From Rhizaria sp. SCN 62-66 (Eukaryota > Rhizaria, unplaced): DNA of 64,000 nt. The position numbers and the translations under genes are program-made. The DNA lies in the NCBI GenBank assembly GCA_001724265.1, contig MEDY01000320.1, positions 1 to 64,000 on the forward strand, read 5' to 3'. Numbering within the stretch: the stretch's first letter is position 1; the number at the start of each line of letters is the position of its first letter. Under the pieces are notes generated by a model. It searched no databases. It was given only the letters and a program-made list of their open reading frames with translations, and had not been told where the DNA came from. This document shows positions 45,362-55,845 of this stretch, in pieces.

Positions 45362-48300
45362 TTACAGCACGTGCTGATTGTTGTCGCCAGCGTACGCCGC
45401 CGCTGCACGCCGCGGCCGCAGCGGTGATAGTGCCAGACCCGCAATGGGCCGCGCCGCCACGCTGCTCGGTGACATCGCATTGTCCGCACTTTCCACAGCG
45501 CCAGCGCCAGCGCCAGCGCCTTCGTGACCATGAGCGTGACCGTGACCGTGGGCGTGACCGTGAGCCTGGCTGTGGCTGTGCCCAGCGCGCGTGCTCATCG
45601 CGGCAACATTCGACGCGAGCCGCGTAAGCCGCGTGTGCTCCCGCAGACTCGCGCTCTCGCCCTCGCTGTCGTCGCTGTCGCTGCCCACGGCCGCCTCGGC
45701 CGCCGCCACGGCCGCGGCCGTCGCGCGCGCGCTCGGAGCACGCAGCTGCGACTGCGTGGCGTGCCCGCTGGCGTCGTACGAGTCGGACTCGGACTCGGAG
45801 TCCGCCGCGAGCCCCGCAACCGCGTGGCGGCGCCCGTTGCTTCGCTCTGCGTCGCCCATGCGCTCCGCATATGCAGCAGCGGCAGTAGCGCCGTAACTGT
45901 TGCTGTAGTTTCCGTAAAAGCCGGACGGGGACTGCGGGCGCTGCGTGAAGGGCTGCGCGAAAGACTGCCCAAACGGCTGCGCTGTTGCTGCAGCCGCGGC
46001 GGCGGCGGCGGCGGCGGCAAAGGGCGATCCGGGACGCGCGAAGGGCGGCACGTGACCGGAGGCTGAGGCAGAGGTGGCGGCGGACAGCGATGTAGACGCG
46101 AAGTGCGAGGCCCACGTCGGCGCAGCTGCAGTGGCAAATGGAGACTGTAAACGCGCAAACTGCGACTGCTGCGGGTGATGTTCCTGCTGGTGTTGCTGTT
46201 GCGCAGCAAAGCCTGAGCCAAACGTCGGCGTCGCGGAGACAGGGTGCGCGCGGCCGACGCTGCGACTTACGCCGTGACTCTGCGCGTTGCGCAAGTGGCC
46301 GTGAGCAGGCCTCAACGCAGGTGTCGCGTCGCCCATCGCGCAATTCGCAAGATTCGCGCTGGCGGCAGAGTTGCGGTGTTGAGCGCCGCGGACAGGCGGG
46401 GGCTTGCCGCTGCGACTGCCACCGCCAGTGCCAGTGCCGCAGTCGCCGCCACCGTCGCGGCGGTGTGACCGCGTACTGCGTCCGTCGTCGCGGCTGGAAC
46501 TCCTGCTCCGACTGCGGCTGCGTCTAGGGCTGGGACTGAGACCGTGGCGGCCAGACCGGTGCTGCGAGCGTGAATCGCGCCTGTCGTCGTGTTCGCGGAG
46601 GCTGCTGAGGCGGCTGCTGTGGCGGCGGTCGCTGGCGGGTTCGCCGCGCCTGTCGCTCACACGCCTGCTCTCGTGCCGACGTCCTGCGCTGCGACTGCCG
46701 CTGCTGTGGCTGTGGCGACGGCCAGTCTCCTGCGCATCCTCCTGTTCCCACTCGCTCTCGCTGTGGTTCTCATTGTAGTACTGCTGCTGCTGCTGCTGTT
46801 GCTGTACGCCGTGGCCCGCGATAGCGTCTTCATCTTCGCCGTCTCCCATTGTAGTCCCCGCACTGTTACTATGGGCGTGGGGCGCGGAGACGCGGGGCGC
46901 GGCGCGGGCGTCGGGGCGCGCGCTGCGGCTGCCGGCGTGGTGCGCGCGCGGCTGCGGCGCGGGCGAGTGCGGCCGCGAGTGCGCACGCGCCGAGTGCCCG
47001 TGTGACTTCGACTGCGAGTGCGCGTGCTGTGTGCGCGCGGCGAATGCGGCAAAGGGCGACGCGAGCGCGGCGAACGGGGAGGCGAAGGCGCCCGCCACCG
47101 CGGCGGCCACTGCGGCGGCCGTGCTTGTCACATCGGCCGCGGTCGAGCCGCCGCCAAACACGTGTTGCTGCTGCACTGACGACGGTGACGACGACTGTGA
47201 GTACGAGTGACCGTGGGCAGGGTGACCGTGAGCGCCCCATGCCGCACTGGCCGGTGACGCGGGCCGCCATGGCGACTGCGGGCGCGCGCCGTTGTGCGCG
47301 TGCGACTGCGCAAACATGGCCGCAGAAAGCGGACTGTGCGGCCGCGGCGGCATGCCCAAGCCACCGTGCGTGCGATAGCGGTGATGATCACCGCCGTGCA
47401 GTCCGCCAGCGCTGGCGCCGCCGGAAAGCGGCAGCGACAGCGGCGACGACCAGAGTGAGCGCGCGGGCGGCGCGGCAGTGGCGGAGTTACCGTCGGCCGC
47501 AGCAACACCGCGCGCCTCAGCCAGGAGCTTGAGTGAGGGCGGCAGCGGCAGCGGCATGGCGGCCGGAGTCACTGCGGGCGGCGATGCCTGCGACTGAGAC
47601 TGTTGGGACTGAGACTGGAACTGGGATTGTGCAGTGGCAGAGCCCGGGCCTGCGGCAGCGCTGCCAGTCGCGTGCCAAGGACGGCGCGCCGCAGCAGTAG
47701 CGGCTGCGTCAGCGTCGTCGCCAAAGTCGGAGTCGGCGTCAGAGGCCGAGTCCGGCTCGAGACCGCGCGGCCTCATACCGGGCATCGGCCCGCGGACCGC
47801 GCGCCGCGCGCTGCTGCTAGACGGCACCGACGCGCCCGCTCCAGCCGCAGCCGCAGTTCCAGCAGCGGAAGGGCCAAGTGCCGGTGTGGCGGCGCCGAAG
47901 AGGTACGACTTGACGGCGCCAAACAGCGTCGATGCCGACCCATCCGCTGCATCCGCCGTTGCTCGTGCTTGACCGGGACCGTGAGCATGACTGTAAGCGC
48001 GACCGTGAGTGCCCGGTGTAGGAGAGTCAGAGAGATGGAGCGCGCGGATGCCGCGGCGCACTGCGTCCGGCGCAGGGGCCGCTAAGGCCGCGGGAGCATT
48101 CGCGTTTGCAGAATCTGCGGGGGCAGGATGACCACCGGCTGCGAGGGCTGCAAAGAGCTGACCGAGCCTAGGCTGCTGCTCCTTTTGCGGACGCTGGGGG
48201 CCGCCACGCAGCTGCTGCTGGTGCTGCTGCTGCTGTTGTTGTTGTTGTGCGTGCGGTTGCGGCAGCGGGGGCAGAGATGTTTTGTCCGCATCAGCGTCAG

Positions 48301-51097
48301 CATCGGCGATATGGCCAGACACAGAGTGCGAGACTGTGGTCATGGCAGCGACCGTGAGCGCAGAGGCAGCGTCGTCGCTCGCGGCGGCCACAAACACCGT
48401 CCCAGGCGCAACATCACCCGTGTCGTTGCGAGCATCCTTGGTGGAAGCTGTGGCCGCCGGAAACAGTGTGCGCATCGCAACGCGCGCAGCGGCCCTCAGT
48501 ATCACGCGCATCGCACCGGCGCCGGCGACCAGCGCAGCGATGATAACCCCGGGTAGCGCCGCGAGCGCGAACGCGAGGATGCGGAGCAGCGCAGTGAGCC
48601 CCATGGCGATTGCCGCGCCGGCGACGGCGAGGATGATGATCAGCGGGCCGGTGCGCGTGGACAGTGTGGCGGCCGAGAAGAGCGCCAGAGCACAGGCGCG
48701 CAGTACGGAGGCCCAGGCAGACGCCGGCGCGCGCACGCAGTAGCACGGGAGAGCCGTCGCCGCAGCCACGTCCACACCCGCCAAGTCCGGCCAGCACTGT
48801 GCACAGACTGCGCCGTTCGCGGTGACATCCGGGGGAGGCAGCGCGCGGTGTGAGAGCAGCGCGGTCCAGGCGCGGCGCGCGGCGAGTGCGCGGCGCGGGG
48901 GATACCAGCTGCGGCGCGCGGCGGCGTCCACGAGCGCGCTGCCCGCAGCACCGCGCGCGCGGGCAGCGGCTGCGGCGGCCCAGCCGGGAGCGAACGGGCC
49001 CGCATTGACACTGCTCACTGCGGCGGCGGCATTAGTAGCAATATCGTCATCGTCGTCGTTGTCGTCGTCGCGGCAATTGCTGTGGCAACGCGCAGAGGGC
49101 TCGCGGAGCAAGAGCGCAAGCGCGGGCCGAGGGGCGAGCCAAAGCAGCGCGCGCACCGAGACGTCCATAGCGACGTCCGCTGCAGTCACCGCAGCCTTCG
49201 CGGCCAGCGCCGCTGAGTCCAACTCTGCCTCCACAGCATCGCCGGTGATCGCAGCGGAACCGGCGCCAGCAGCAGCGCGGGCAGGCGTTAAATCAGACCC
49301 TGCATCAGAGGCAGAGGCAGCAAAAGACTCATTAGCAGCAGCGCGCGCGTGTTTGCGCCGCCCCTCGCCTGGACTCCCGCCCGCCGCCGCGGCAACAGCG
49401 TTTCGCGCCGTTGCAGCATCGGTTGCAGCCGCGTTCGGGTTCGCGGCGGTGTGCGCGTGAGGCAGCGAGAGCACCGCGGCGAGGTACTGCTCAGTGCGGC
49501 GGCGGTGCTCCTCAACAGCAGCGGCGCAGTCGCGGCAAAGAGCGCCGTGGCGGAACGACAGCGCGGCCTCGCGCCGCCGCCGCGCTGCGGGGCCCGTCTC
49601 CGACCGCTGCTGCGAGTCACCACCCGCGCCATACCCAGTGCCACCGGCGTCAGAGACTGAGGCTGAGGCTGAGGCTGAGGCTAAGACTGGGAGGGCGTCG
49701 GTGCTCCGGTCAGCAAGTTTGGCGCCCTCAGCGGCGAGACAGGGCGCGCACAGAACCGGCGCCGCGGGGGGCAGCGGCTGCCGGCGGTGCGCGAAACCAG
49801 AACCAAGACCAGAACCCGAGCCAGAGCCAAAATCAGAAGTCAAGCCCAAAGTCACAGAGGCGCGAGTGGGGACCGTGAGCGTGGCAGTCGCGGCGACTGC
49901 GGGGTCGGCATCGGTCGCGGACGCCTGCCGTTGCTGTTGGGCTAGGGCCCATACTGCGGCGGCGGGGGGCGGCACGGGGACCGGCAGCGGCAGACACCCG
50001 CAGGCGCAGACCGCCCGCGCCAGCGCAGAGAGCGACCGCAGCGTCGACCGCAACAACGCGCGAGAGAGTCCCGTCTTCCCCCCGGTGTGAAACGGCCCGG
50101 TGTGAAGCGAACCGGCCGGGTAGCCGTTGGGCTCGCCGCAGTGCACGCAGCACCACAGCGGCGCTGGCTCGGCGCCAGAAGCGCTCTGAGTCTGACCGTG
50201 ACTCTGGCCGTGACCGGTGTGGCTGTGGGCGAAGGCGGACTCGGCGCCAAGGGCGATAGGCGTGTTCTCTGCGTCCGAGTCTGAGCTGGCCGAATCTGAC
50301 TCCGCGTCATCGTCGTCGTCGTTAAAGGAAATGCCGTAGCGGCGCGCGCGGAGGGGCTTGGCTGATTTGCCGTTGCTCTTGCCCGCGCTGCCACGCACAG
50401 TCTCATCACCGTCGCTGTCATCCTCGTCGTCGTCGTCGCTGCTGTTTAGACCGATCTTGCTGCAGTGGCTGATGGCCGCGGCGTAGATGAGTCGAACGGC
50501 AAATACCGCAGCGCGCGCGGCGGCGAGCGGCAGCAGCGCGAGCGCGGCGGCCACGGCGACGATGTCGGCGACCGCGGTGGCGACGCCGCGCAGCACGGCC
50601 GCCACGGGCGCGGCGACAGCGGCCGCGAGCAGTGCGGAGGTTACGAACGCAGCACTGGTGGCAGCGGGGAGAGACGCGGGTAACGCGCGCGCGACGGCGA
50701 GGAGTGCGGGCAAGGCCCGCGGAGAACGCGCGGCAAGCACCCAGGGCTGCAGCAGCAGCGGGCAGCCGGCGGGGACGAGCGCAGCGGTGTCAGCGTCAGC
50801 AGCGTCAGCAGCAGAGTCGGCGGAAGCGTCATCAGAGGAGGAATCAGTGAGGGCGGGGGGAGGGGCGACCCAGGAGGGTGCGTGGCAGGCCCAGCAGCGG
50901 CGGCGCGTGCGGGCAAGACAGCAACGGTAGAGGCAACACGAAAGAATAGCCGCGCTGCTGGAGAGCGCGAGGCGGATCACAACGGCGGCGAGCAGGAGCG
51001 CACCACAGACGAGGTATATCGTTGAGAATATGTCGGTCGACACGTACAGGACGCTGTCAAGCGCGGTCGGCGCCAGGTAAGTCATCGGGGACGACAT
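45362..51097 (-). CDS. Large multi-pass membrane protein with CxxC pairs and Ser/Arg/Gln-rich tail
   Basis: The protein is 1,911 residues, intronless, from ATG 51097 to TAA. The N-terminal membrane segment is at about 24-46 (STIYLVCGALLLAAVVIRLA), with further hydrophobic Ala/Val segments at about 145-215 and a strong pair at about 815-866 (LIIILAVAGAAIAMGLTALL, PGVIIAALVAGAGAM). Between them are spaced cysteine pairs: CCVHCGEPNG (about 311), CAPC (about 447), CRDC (about 525), CAQCWPDL (about 769) and CYC (about 786). These could bind zinc, although the spacing matches no domain I know. An acidic SSDDDDEDDSDGDE stretch is at about 217-232. The C-terminal 1,000 residues are disordered and rich in Ser, His, Gln, Arg and Ala, with RS-like repeats and a Gly/His run. 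Its location is probably an internal or plasma membrane. The function is unknown. Its 5' end is divergent from the PELP1-like gene. Confidence 0.85.
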   Translation of the reverse strand: MSSPMTYLAPTALDSVLYVSTDIFSTIYLVCGALLLAAVVIRLALSSSAAILSCCLYRCCLARTRRRCWACHAPSWVAPPPALTDSSSDDASADSAADAADADTAALVPAGCPLLLQPWVLAARSPRALPALLAVARALPASLPAATSAAFVTSALLAAAVAAPVAAVLRGVATAVADIVAVAAALALLPLAAARAAVFAVRLIYAAAISHCSKIGLNSSDDDDEDDSDGDETVRGSAGKSNGKSAKPLRARRYGISFNDDDDDAESDSASSDSDAENTPIALGAESAFAHSHTGHGQSHGQTQSASGAEPAPLWCCVHCGEPNGYPAGSLHTGPFHTGGKTGLSRALLRSTLRSLSALARAVCACGCLPLPVPVPPPAAAVWALAQQQRQASATDADPAVAATATLTVPTRASVTLGLTSDFGSGSGSGLGSGFAHRRQPLPPAAPVLCAPCLAAEGAKLADRSTDALPVLASASASASVSDAGGTGYGAGGDSQQRSETGPAARRRREAALSFRHGALCRDCAAAVEEHRRRTEQYLAAVLSLPHAHTAANPNAAATDAATARNAVAAAAGGSPGEGRRKHARAAANESFAASASDAGSDLTPARAAAGAGSAAITGDAVEAELDSAALAAKAAVTAADVAMDVSVRALLWLAPRPALALLLREPSARCHSNCRDDDNDDDDDIATNAAAAVSSVNAGPFAPGWAAAAAARARGAAGSALVDAAARRSWYPPRRALAARRAWTALLSHRALPPPDVTANGAVCAQCWPDLAGVDVAAATALPCYCVRAPASAWASVLRACALALFSAATLSTRTGPLIIILAVAGAAIAMGLTALLRILAFALAALPGVIIAALVAGAGAMRVILRAAARVAMRTLFPAATASTKDARNDTGDVAPGTVFVAAASDDAASALTVAAMTTVSHSVSGHIADADADADKTSLPPLPQPHAQQQQQQQQHQQQLRGGPQRPQKEQQPRLGQLFAALAAGGHPAPADSANANAPAALAAPAPDAVRRGIRALHLSDSPTPGTHGRAYSHAHGPGQARATADAADGSASTLFGAVKSYLFGAATPALGPSAAGTAAAAGAGASVPSSSSARRAVRGPMPGMRPRGLEPDSASDADSDFGDDADAAATAAARRPWHATGSAAAGPGSATAQSQFQSQSQQSQSQASPPAVTPAAMPLPLPPSLKLLAEARGVAAADGNSATAAPPARSLWSSPLSLPLSGGASAGGLHGGDHHRYRTHGGLGMPPRPHSPLSAAMFAQSHAHNGARPQSPWRPASPASAAWGAHGHPAHGHSYSQSSSPSSVQQQHVFGGGSTAADVTSTAAAVAAAVAGAFASPFAALASPFAAFAARTQHAHSQSKSHGHSARAHSRPHSPAPQPRAHHAGSRSARPDARAAPRVSAPHAHSNSAGTTMGDGEDEDAIAGHGVQQQQQQQQYYNENHSESEWEQEDAQETGRRHSHSSGSRSAGRRHESRRVSDRRGEPASDRRHSSRLSSLREHDDRRDSRSQHRSGRHGLSPSPRRSRSRSRSSSRDDGRSTRSHRRDGGGDCGTGTGGGSRSGKPPPVRGAQHRNSAASANLANCAMGDATPALRPAHGHLRNAQSHGVSRSVGRAHPVSATPTFGSGFAAQQQHQQEHHPQQSQFARLQSPFATAAAPTWASHFASTSLSAATSASASGHVPPFARPGSPFAAAAAAAAAAATAQPFGQSFAQPFTQRPQSPSGFYGNYSNSYGATAAAAYAERMGDAERSNGRRHAVAGLAADSESESDSYDASGHATQSQLRAPSARATAAAVAAAEAAVGSDSDDSEGESASLREHTRLTRLASNVAAMSTRAGHSHSQAHGHAHGHGHAHGHEGAGAGAGAVESADNAMSPSSVAARPIAGLALSPLRPRRAAAAYAGDNNQHVL

Positions 51098-51563
51098 TTT
51101 TTGTAGGGAAGTAGCAGGCTGCGCTGCCCACGCGCTTGCTTAGAGTCAAGGTGAAGCGATGGCAGTGCGAACGTGGGCAAGCAAGGCTCGAGCTGACTGG
51201 CCAGGGCACGAGCAAGGAAAAGATCGTGGAAATGAAAGTCATACGAAAACCTTGTAAGCTATATCTTTAGTATAATGCACCTTTAGTAATTTTAAACAAG
51301 GAAACTCGTGTATCTCAGTCTAAGAATAGTAATCAATGCTGATATGCCAAAAATATGGATAACTCCATAGGGAGCGCTCACACGGTCTTCAGCGCGATCG
51401 ACATAGCCGTGTTCCGGTAAACTTGACTTGTGACCTGTATAATCCGACAGTGGAAGTGCGGTCGAGATGTATAATTCAACTATCTTTCAGGAGCTTTATG
51501 TAATTTTCATACTCATACCGTCGTCTATCTTCCTTCTATATTCCCTCAGAGCCCCACTCTGCC
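51098..51563. other. Shared divergent promoter region
   Basis: This 466-base AT-rich gap lies between the membrane-protein gene and the PELP1-like gene. Nothing else is recognised. Confidence 0.6.
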
Positions 51564-54500
51564 ATGTCTGTGCGTGTGGGCACCTCCGGCCTGCCTGCCG
51601 GAACCCCCAGTGTGACTTCCCCTTCACACGCCATCCTGGCCTCGCTTGTGGATCAAGATGACGCCTCCCTTGTTAGCCACGCGGACCACCTGCTGAAGCT
51701 TTTCGCTGATCTCTCAATGATGTCTCTGGCGCACCACTCTACGCTGTCTTCGTCCTCGCCAGCGGCCGCTGGCGCGAGCGCGAACCAGCTTCTCGCGCGC
51801 TGGCTGGCGCGCGTCGTTGCGCTCGTCCGCTCACCCACGGCCTCGCACCAGGCCGTCGGTTTGCGCTACCTTGCCGCCGCCATCCGCGGAGCTGACCACC
51901 CCGTGCTGCTGACTCAGGGCGCGATCTGGGCCCGCTTGCTCATCGCAGCCGCGCACCCGCCCGCCAATGGTCCCTTAACCCCGACGCAGAGCACGGTCGC
52001 GGCGCTGCAGACGTTACTGCTACTGCTCGACCGCAGCACGCTCTGGCCCGACGTCTGGCGCGTCGTCTCCTCTGCGGGCTCCTCGAAGCTCGTCACACTC
52101 ACCGTCGCCGCCGTCAACGCGCTGCTCCCCGCGGCCCCCGCGTCAGCCGCGGCAGCCCCCGTGGTGTACCTGGCCGAGCTGCCCGCCGTGCTGTCGCTGC
52201 CGTCGCCCGCGGTCGCCGCGCTGGTGTTCCAGCTGCTGGGCGTGCTCCACGACTGCTTCGCGCGCCGCGCGCTGCAGCCGGCGTTCCGCGCGCAGACCCT
52301 CGCCGTCGAGGCCGTGTGCTGGCGCTGCGCCGACGTCGCGTCTGACCTCGTCTGGCTGCCCGCGCCCGCCGCGGGTGACGCAGCCGACGCCGCCGCGCTG
52401 CTGGGCGGCGGGTTCACGGTCCGCGCGCTCGCGGCTCGGGTGCTGGCGCTGCTGCCGCACGCGCAGGTTTCGCTCAAGAACGTCCAGACGCAGCTCACGC
52501 AGGCCTCGCAACTCCGCTCTTCTCACCACGCCGCCGGCTCCGGCGCTGGCGCTGGCGCTGCGCAGGGTGGCGCGACGGTCTCGCCGCTTTCTCAGTGCTT
52601 CTCGGCGACGCCGGTGCCTGTGGTGCTCACTGCGGCCACACTCCCGGTGTGTTTCGACCGAGTGCGCGCGACCTCGGCCTTCTCCGCCGACGACGCCGAC
52701 GACGACGCGACGGGCGGTTATGGCGGCGGCGACGAAGACCCGTCCTCGCACGCCACGGGCGCCGCGCCCGTCTCCTCCGGCCTCGCCGCGTCCGCCTCTG
52801 CCGCGTCCGCCGCCGCCGCCGCTGCGGGGCTCACCGGTGCGCTCTCATCTCTCACGAACCCGTGGTCGTTCTCGGCCCGCCGCGCGCTTGCCACGCTATC
52901 CGCGCTGCTGACGTCGCGCCTGCCCGCCTCCGCGCTTGCCGGCGCGGCCTTCACGCCCGTTGCGGCCGCCGCGGCGACTCTGCACGGCATCGAGCCGCTG
53001 CCGCTCTCGGCGCTGCCGCCGGGCGCCGGGCTGTCCTCGGCCGCCGCTGTCGCCGCGCGTGCGTCGTCGGTCTTCGCGCTGCTGCGGTTCCTGCTCACGG
53101 CACAGCCCGCCGCAGCGCCGCTCGCGCTGGGCGATCCCGCCGTGGCGGCCGCGCTCGCCGCCGCAGACGCAGCCTCCGCGGGCCAGGGCCAGGGCCATGG
53201 CGCAGGCGCGGGCGCGGGCGCAGGCGGCGTCTCGGGCACCGCGATGAACGCGCTCGCCGTGACGGGGCTCAACACCACGGGCGCGGGCAAGTTTAGCAGC
53301 AACACGACCTCCGCCGCCGCGGCCGCCGCGCTGGCGGGCGCTGTGCTGCCGCTGCCGTCGACGACCTTCACGGGCGCTTTCCCGCTCTACGAGGCGCTGT
53401 CGCTGCTGCAGGGCGTGCTCTCGCTTGAGCCGCTGCCCACCGCGGGCGCCGCCGGCGCCGGCCTGGCTGACGCCGCGCGCCTCTCCCCGCTCGCGTTCGC
53501 CACGGTGCTGCCGCAGCTGCAGCTCGAGGCGCTGGCGCTGCTGCGCACGCTCATCGCCGCCGCGGGCCGTGCGCTGCTTCCGTACGCACGATCGGTCGCT
53601 CTATGGCTCACGGCGTTCATCGCTGCCACGGCCTCCACGCCCGCCGCGGCCTCGCTCGGCTCTAGCGCTAGTGCGAACGCGCTTGTGCAGATCCCGGCGT
53701 CGTCAGTCGCGTCCCCGCTCTGGCGCGCGCGGCTCCGCACGTCCGCCTTCGCATGCGCGGCCGCGCTGGTGACTGCGCTGGGTGTAGCCACACTGCGCAC
53801 GGCGCTCGTTTCGCGCGCTCTGCCCTCTGCGCTCGCTGACGCCGCCGTGGCCGTCACGCGCGCGCTCGCCGCGGCTCGCGAGGCCTCGCGCAGCGGCGCG
53901 GGCGCGGCGCTGCTGGGCGTTGCCGCCACGGGCGCCAGCGCCTCGGCCGACGCGGGGGACGACGACGGGCCCGGCAGCGCGGCGCGCAACCGGCGCCGCG
54001 CAAAGAAGGCGCGCAAGCTGGAGCTGCTGGCGTCGCTCCCCACGGCGTCGATGGGCAGCACGGGCAAGAGCACCGAGCAGTCGGGCCGCAACGGCGACAA
54101 CGTCAAGCGCGGCAAGGCTAAGGCCGCCGACGACGACAGCGACGATGACAGTGACGACGACGACGACGAGGATGATGCTGCCGCACGCGCCGCCGAGGCC
54201 GCCCGTGAGGCCGAGTCCGCGGCGCAGCGCGCGTCTGGCGGCCACGGCATCGCCGTCTCGCAGAACGTGCTCGCCGCGACGCTGCGCGACCTGGCGCAGT
54301 ACCGCGTGTCGCCCACCGGCACTCCCGCGCGGTCTTTTGGCTCTGACGCCGACGCCGTGGCTTCGCACGCTGCCGTGGTCGCCGCGCTGGGCTTCCTCAC
54401 CGCCGTCGTGCGCTCCCCGGCCGCGGCGTCGGTGCTCTCGCTCGACGAGCGCGCCGCGATCGACTGCACGCTGCTCACCGTCACGCTCGCGCTTGCGGAC

Positions 54501-55511
54501 GACTGCGGCGGCGCCGCGCTGCCGCTGCCCGCCGCCGTGCCGCGCGCTCTCTACGCGCTGCTGCTGGCCGCGCTCAAGCTGCCGTCGACGCAGCCCGCCG
54601 CGCTGTCGGCGCTGCTGCCCTACGCAGTCCGCGCGTTCACCGCGGCCGCAGTGTCGCCTGACGCCGTGATCGCCGCCACATGCCGCGACGGGCTGCAATG
54701 GGCGCGCGCCGCGGTCAACCCAGCGGCGCCGCCGCCGTCGCTGCCCGCGGCCACCGTCACCGCGCTCGCCCGCGCGCGCGCCAACGCCGAGGCCGCGGCC
54801 AGCGTCGCGCCCGTCGCCGCGGCCCCCGCGGGCTACGGCTGGGCGGGTGCGCCCAGCGGTGGCAGCTCCATGGGCGGCTTCGGCATCGACGCCAGTGCGA
54901 TGGGTGGCAGCAGCGGCTCGCAGGGCGCGGACTCGAGCTTCCCGCTGCACTTGTTCCACTACCAGCGTCTGTTCAGCTACTGCGACGTCTCCGCCGAGGC
55001 TGACGCGGCGGACCGCGCTGCCCCCGCCGCCGCCGCCGCCGCCACAGCGCGCCCGGCGCCCGGTGTGCTGCTTAAGGCCGTGCCCGCGCCCGGTGTCGCC
55101 ACTGCTCGCCCCGCTTCTGCCACCTCCGCCGCCGCTTCTACTGCTGCTGTCACGAAGACTGTCACTGCGCCCGCTGTCACGGCAGACGCTGTTGCTCACG
55201 CGGCCGCTGCGCCGGGCGTCATCGAGCGCATGGACGACAGCAACACCGCCGATGCTGCTGCAGTCACCGTCGACGCCGAGCCCGCTATCTCCGCGGCAGC
55301 CGTGGCAGCTGACGCTGCTGCTGCTGCGTCGTCGGGACCACTGGAGACGATCAACGTTGATCTTGGCGGTGACGCCGACGGCAGCGACGCCGAGGGCGCA
55401 GCTGCGGGAGGTGAGACTGAGGACTTTGCCGCTCCGGTCGAGATGGTGATGGGCGACGACGACGTTGACGTTGACGCGGATGAGTCCGGCGCGGGCCTCT
55501 GGGCCCTGTGA
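51564..55511 (+). CDS. PELP1/RIX1 (IPI2)-like pre-60S ribosome biogenesis protein
   Basis: The protein is 1,315 residues, intronless, from ATG 51564 to TGA. The N-terminal 300 residues are alpha-helical repeats resembling the RIX1 N-terminal domain (LLARWLARVVALVRS, AVGLRYLAAAIRGAD, LWPDVWRVVSSAGSSK, VCWRCADVASDLVW). A later block (about 590-760) reads LPQLQLEALALLRTLIAAAG followed by RALLPYARSVALWL. From memory it lines up with the PELP1 segment where a Leu-rich LEALDLL motif precedes a helical pair, then SPLWRARLRTSAFACAAALV. An acidic region (DDDSDDDSDDDDDEDD, about 855-872) and an acidic C-terminus (MVMGDDDVDVDADESG) match the acidic tails of PELP1. In other eukaryotes this protein works in the nucleolus in the Rix1 complex during ITS2 processing and 60S maturation. 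Ala-rich expansions enlarge it. The assignment rests on pattern memory, not on a search. Confidence 0.68.
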   Translation: MSVRVGTSGLPAGTPSVTSPSHAILASLVDQDDASLVSHADHLLKLFADLSMMSLAHHSTLSSSSPAAAGASANQLLARWLARVVALVRSPTASHQAVGLRYLAAAIRGADHPVLLTQGAIWARLLIAAAHPPANGPLTPTQSTVAALQTLLLLLDRSTLWPDVWRVVSSAGSSKLVTLTVAAVNALLPAAPASAAAAPVVYLAELPAVLSLPSPAVAALVFQLLGVLHDCFARRALQPAFRAQTLAVEAVCWRCADVASDLVWLPAPAAGDAADAAALLGGGFTVRALAARVLALLPHAQVSLKNVQTQLTQASQLRSSHHAAGSGAGAGAAQGGATVSPLSQCFSATPVPVVLTAATLPVCFDRVRATSAFSADDADDDATGGYGGGDEDPSSHATGAAPVSSGLAASASAASAAAAAAGLTGALSSLTNPWSFSARRALATLSALLTSRLPASALAGAAFTPVAAAAATLHGIEPLPLSALPPGAGLSSAAAVAARASSVFALLRFLLTAQPAAAPLALGDPAVAAALAAADAASAGQGQGHGAGAGAGAGGVSGTAMNALAVTGLNTTGAGKFSSNTTSAAAAAALAGAVLPLPSTTFTGAFPLYEALSLLQGVLSLEPLPTAGAAGAGLADAARLSPLAFATVLPQLQLEALALLRTLIAAAGRALLPYARSVALWLTAFIAATASTPAAASLGSSASANALVQIPASSVASPLWRARLRTSAFACAAALVTALGVATLRTALVSRALPSALADAAVAVTRALAAAREASRSGAGAALLGVAATGASASADAGDDDGPGSAARNRRRAKKARKLELLASLPTASMGSTGKSTEQSGRNGDNVKRGKAKAADDDSDDDSDDDDDEDDAAARAAEAAREAESAAQRASGGHGIAVSQNVLAATLRDLAQYRVSPTGTPARSFGSDADAVASHAAVVAALGFLTAVVRSPAAASVLSLDERAAIDCTLLTVTLALADDCGGAALPLPAAVPRALYALLLAALKLPSTQPAALSALLPYAVRAFTAAAVSPDAVIAATCRDGLQWARAAVNPAAPPPSLPAATVTALARARANAEAAASVAPVAAAPAGYGWAGAPSGGSSMGGFGIDASAMGGSSGSQGADSSFPLHLFHYQRLFSYCDVSAEADAADRAAPAAAAAATARPAPGVLLKAVPAPGVATARPASATSAAASTAAVTKTVTAPAVTADAVAHAAAAPGVIERMDDSNTADAAAVTVDAEPAISAAAVAADAAAAASSGPLETINVDLGGDADGSDAEGAAAGGETEDFAAPVEMVMGDDDVDVDADESGAGLWAL

Positions 55512-55845
55512 CGATGCCGGCTTGACAAAGACGTGCTGTAAGCTCTGATGCATTAACATCTTTGAATTAAAGGATGGCCACGATCATCATGTGAGTTCTC
55601 CCTATCACGAATGTACGTATTATTATAAATTGAGAACCCACTTGGCCAAAATACACTCTTTACTTTTTCATAACACATGTTCACCTTTTTTCTCTAACAC
55701 AGTTTGAAATGACATGTACATGTAGTTGTATTGTTTTAAATAGTCATTTTTTTTTGTTTAAAATATACACTGCGTAAATCGTATTGAGGGTTAGTCTCAT
55801 CCTAAATGAAATACCCTGACTAATCACTTCACGAAAAGCTTCACT
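55512..55845. other. Gap between convergent genes
   Basis: This 334-base AT-rich spacer contains only the presumed 3' UTRs of the two flanking genes. Confidence 0.6.

Noticed and set aside
53703-55559. 618-codon minus-strand frame opposite the PELP1-like gene
   Set aside because: It starts in the gap past the real stop and has Arg/Gly-rich content with no recognisable motif.
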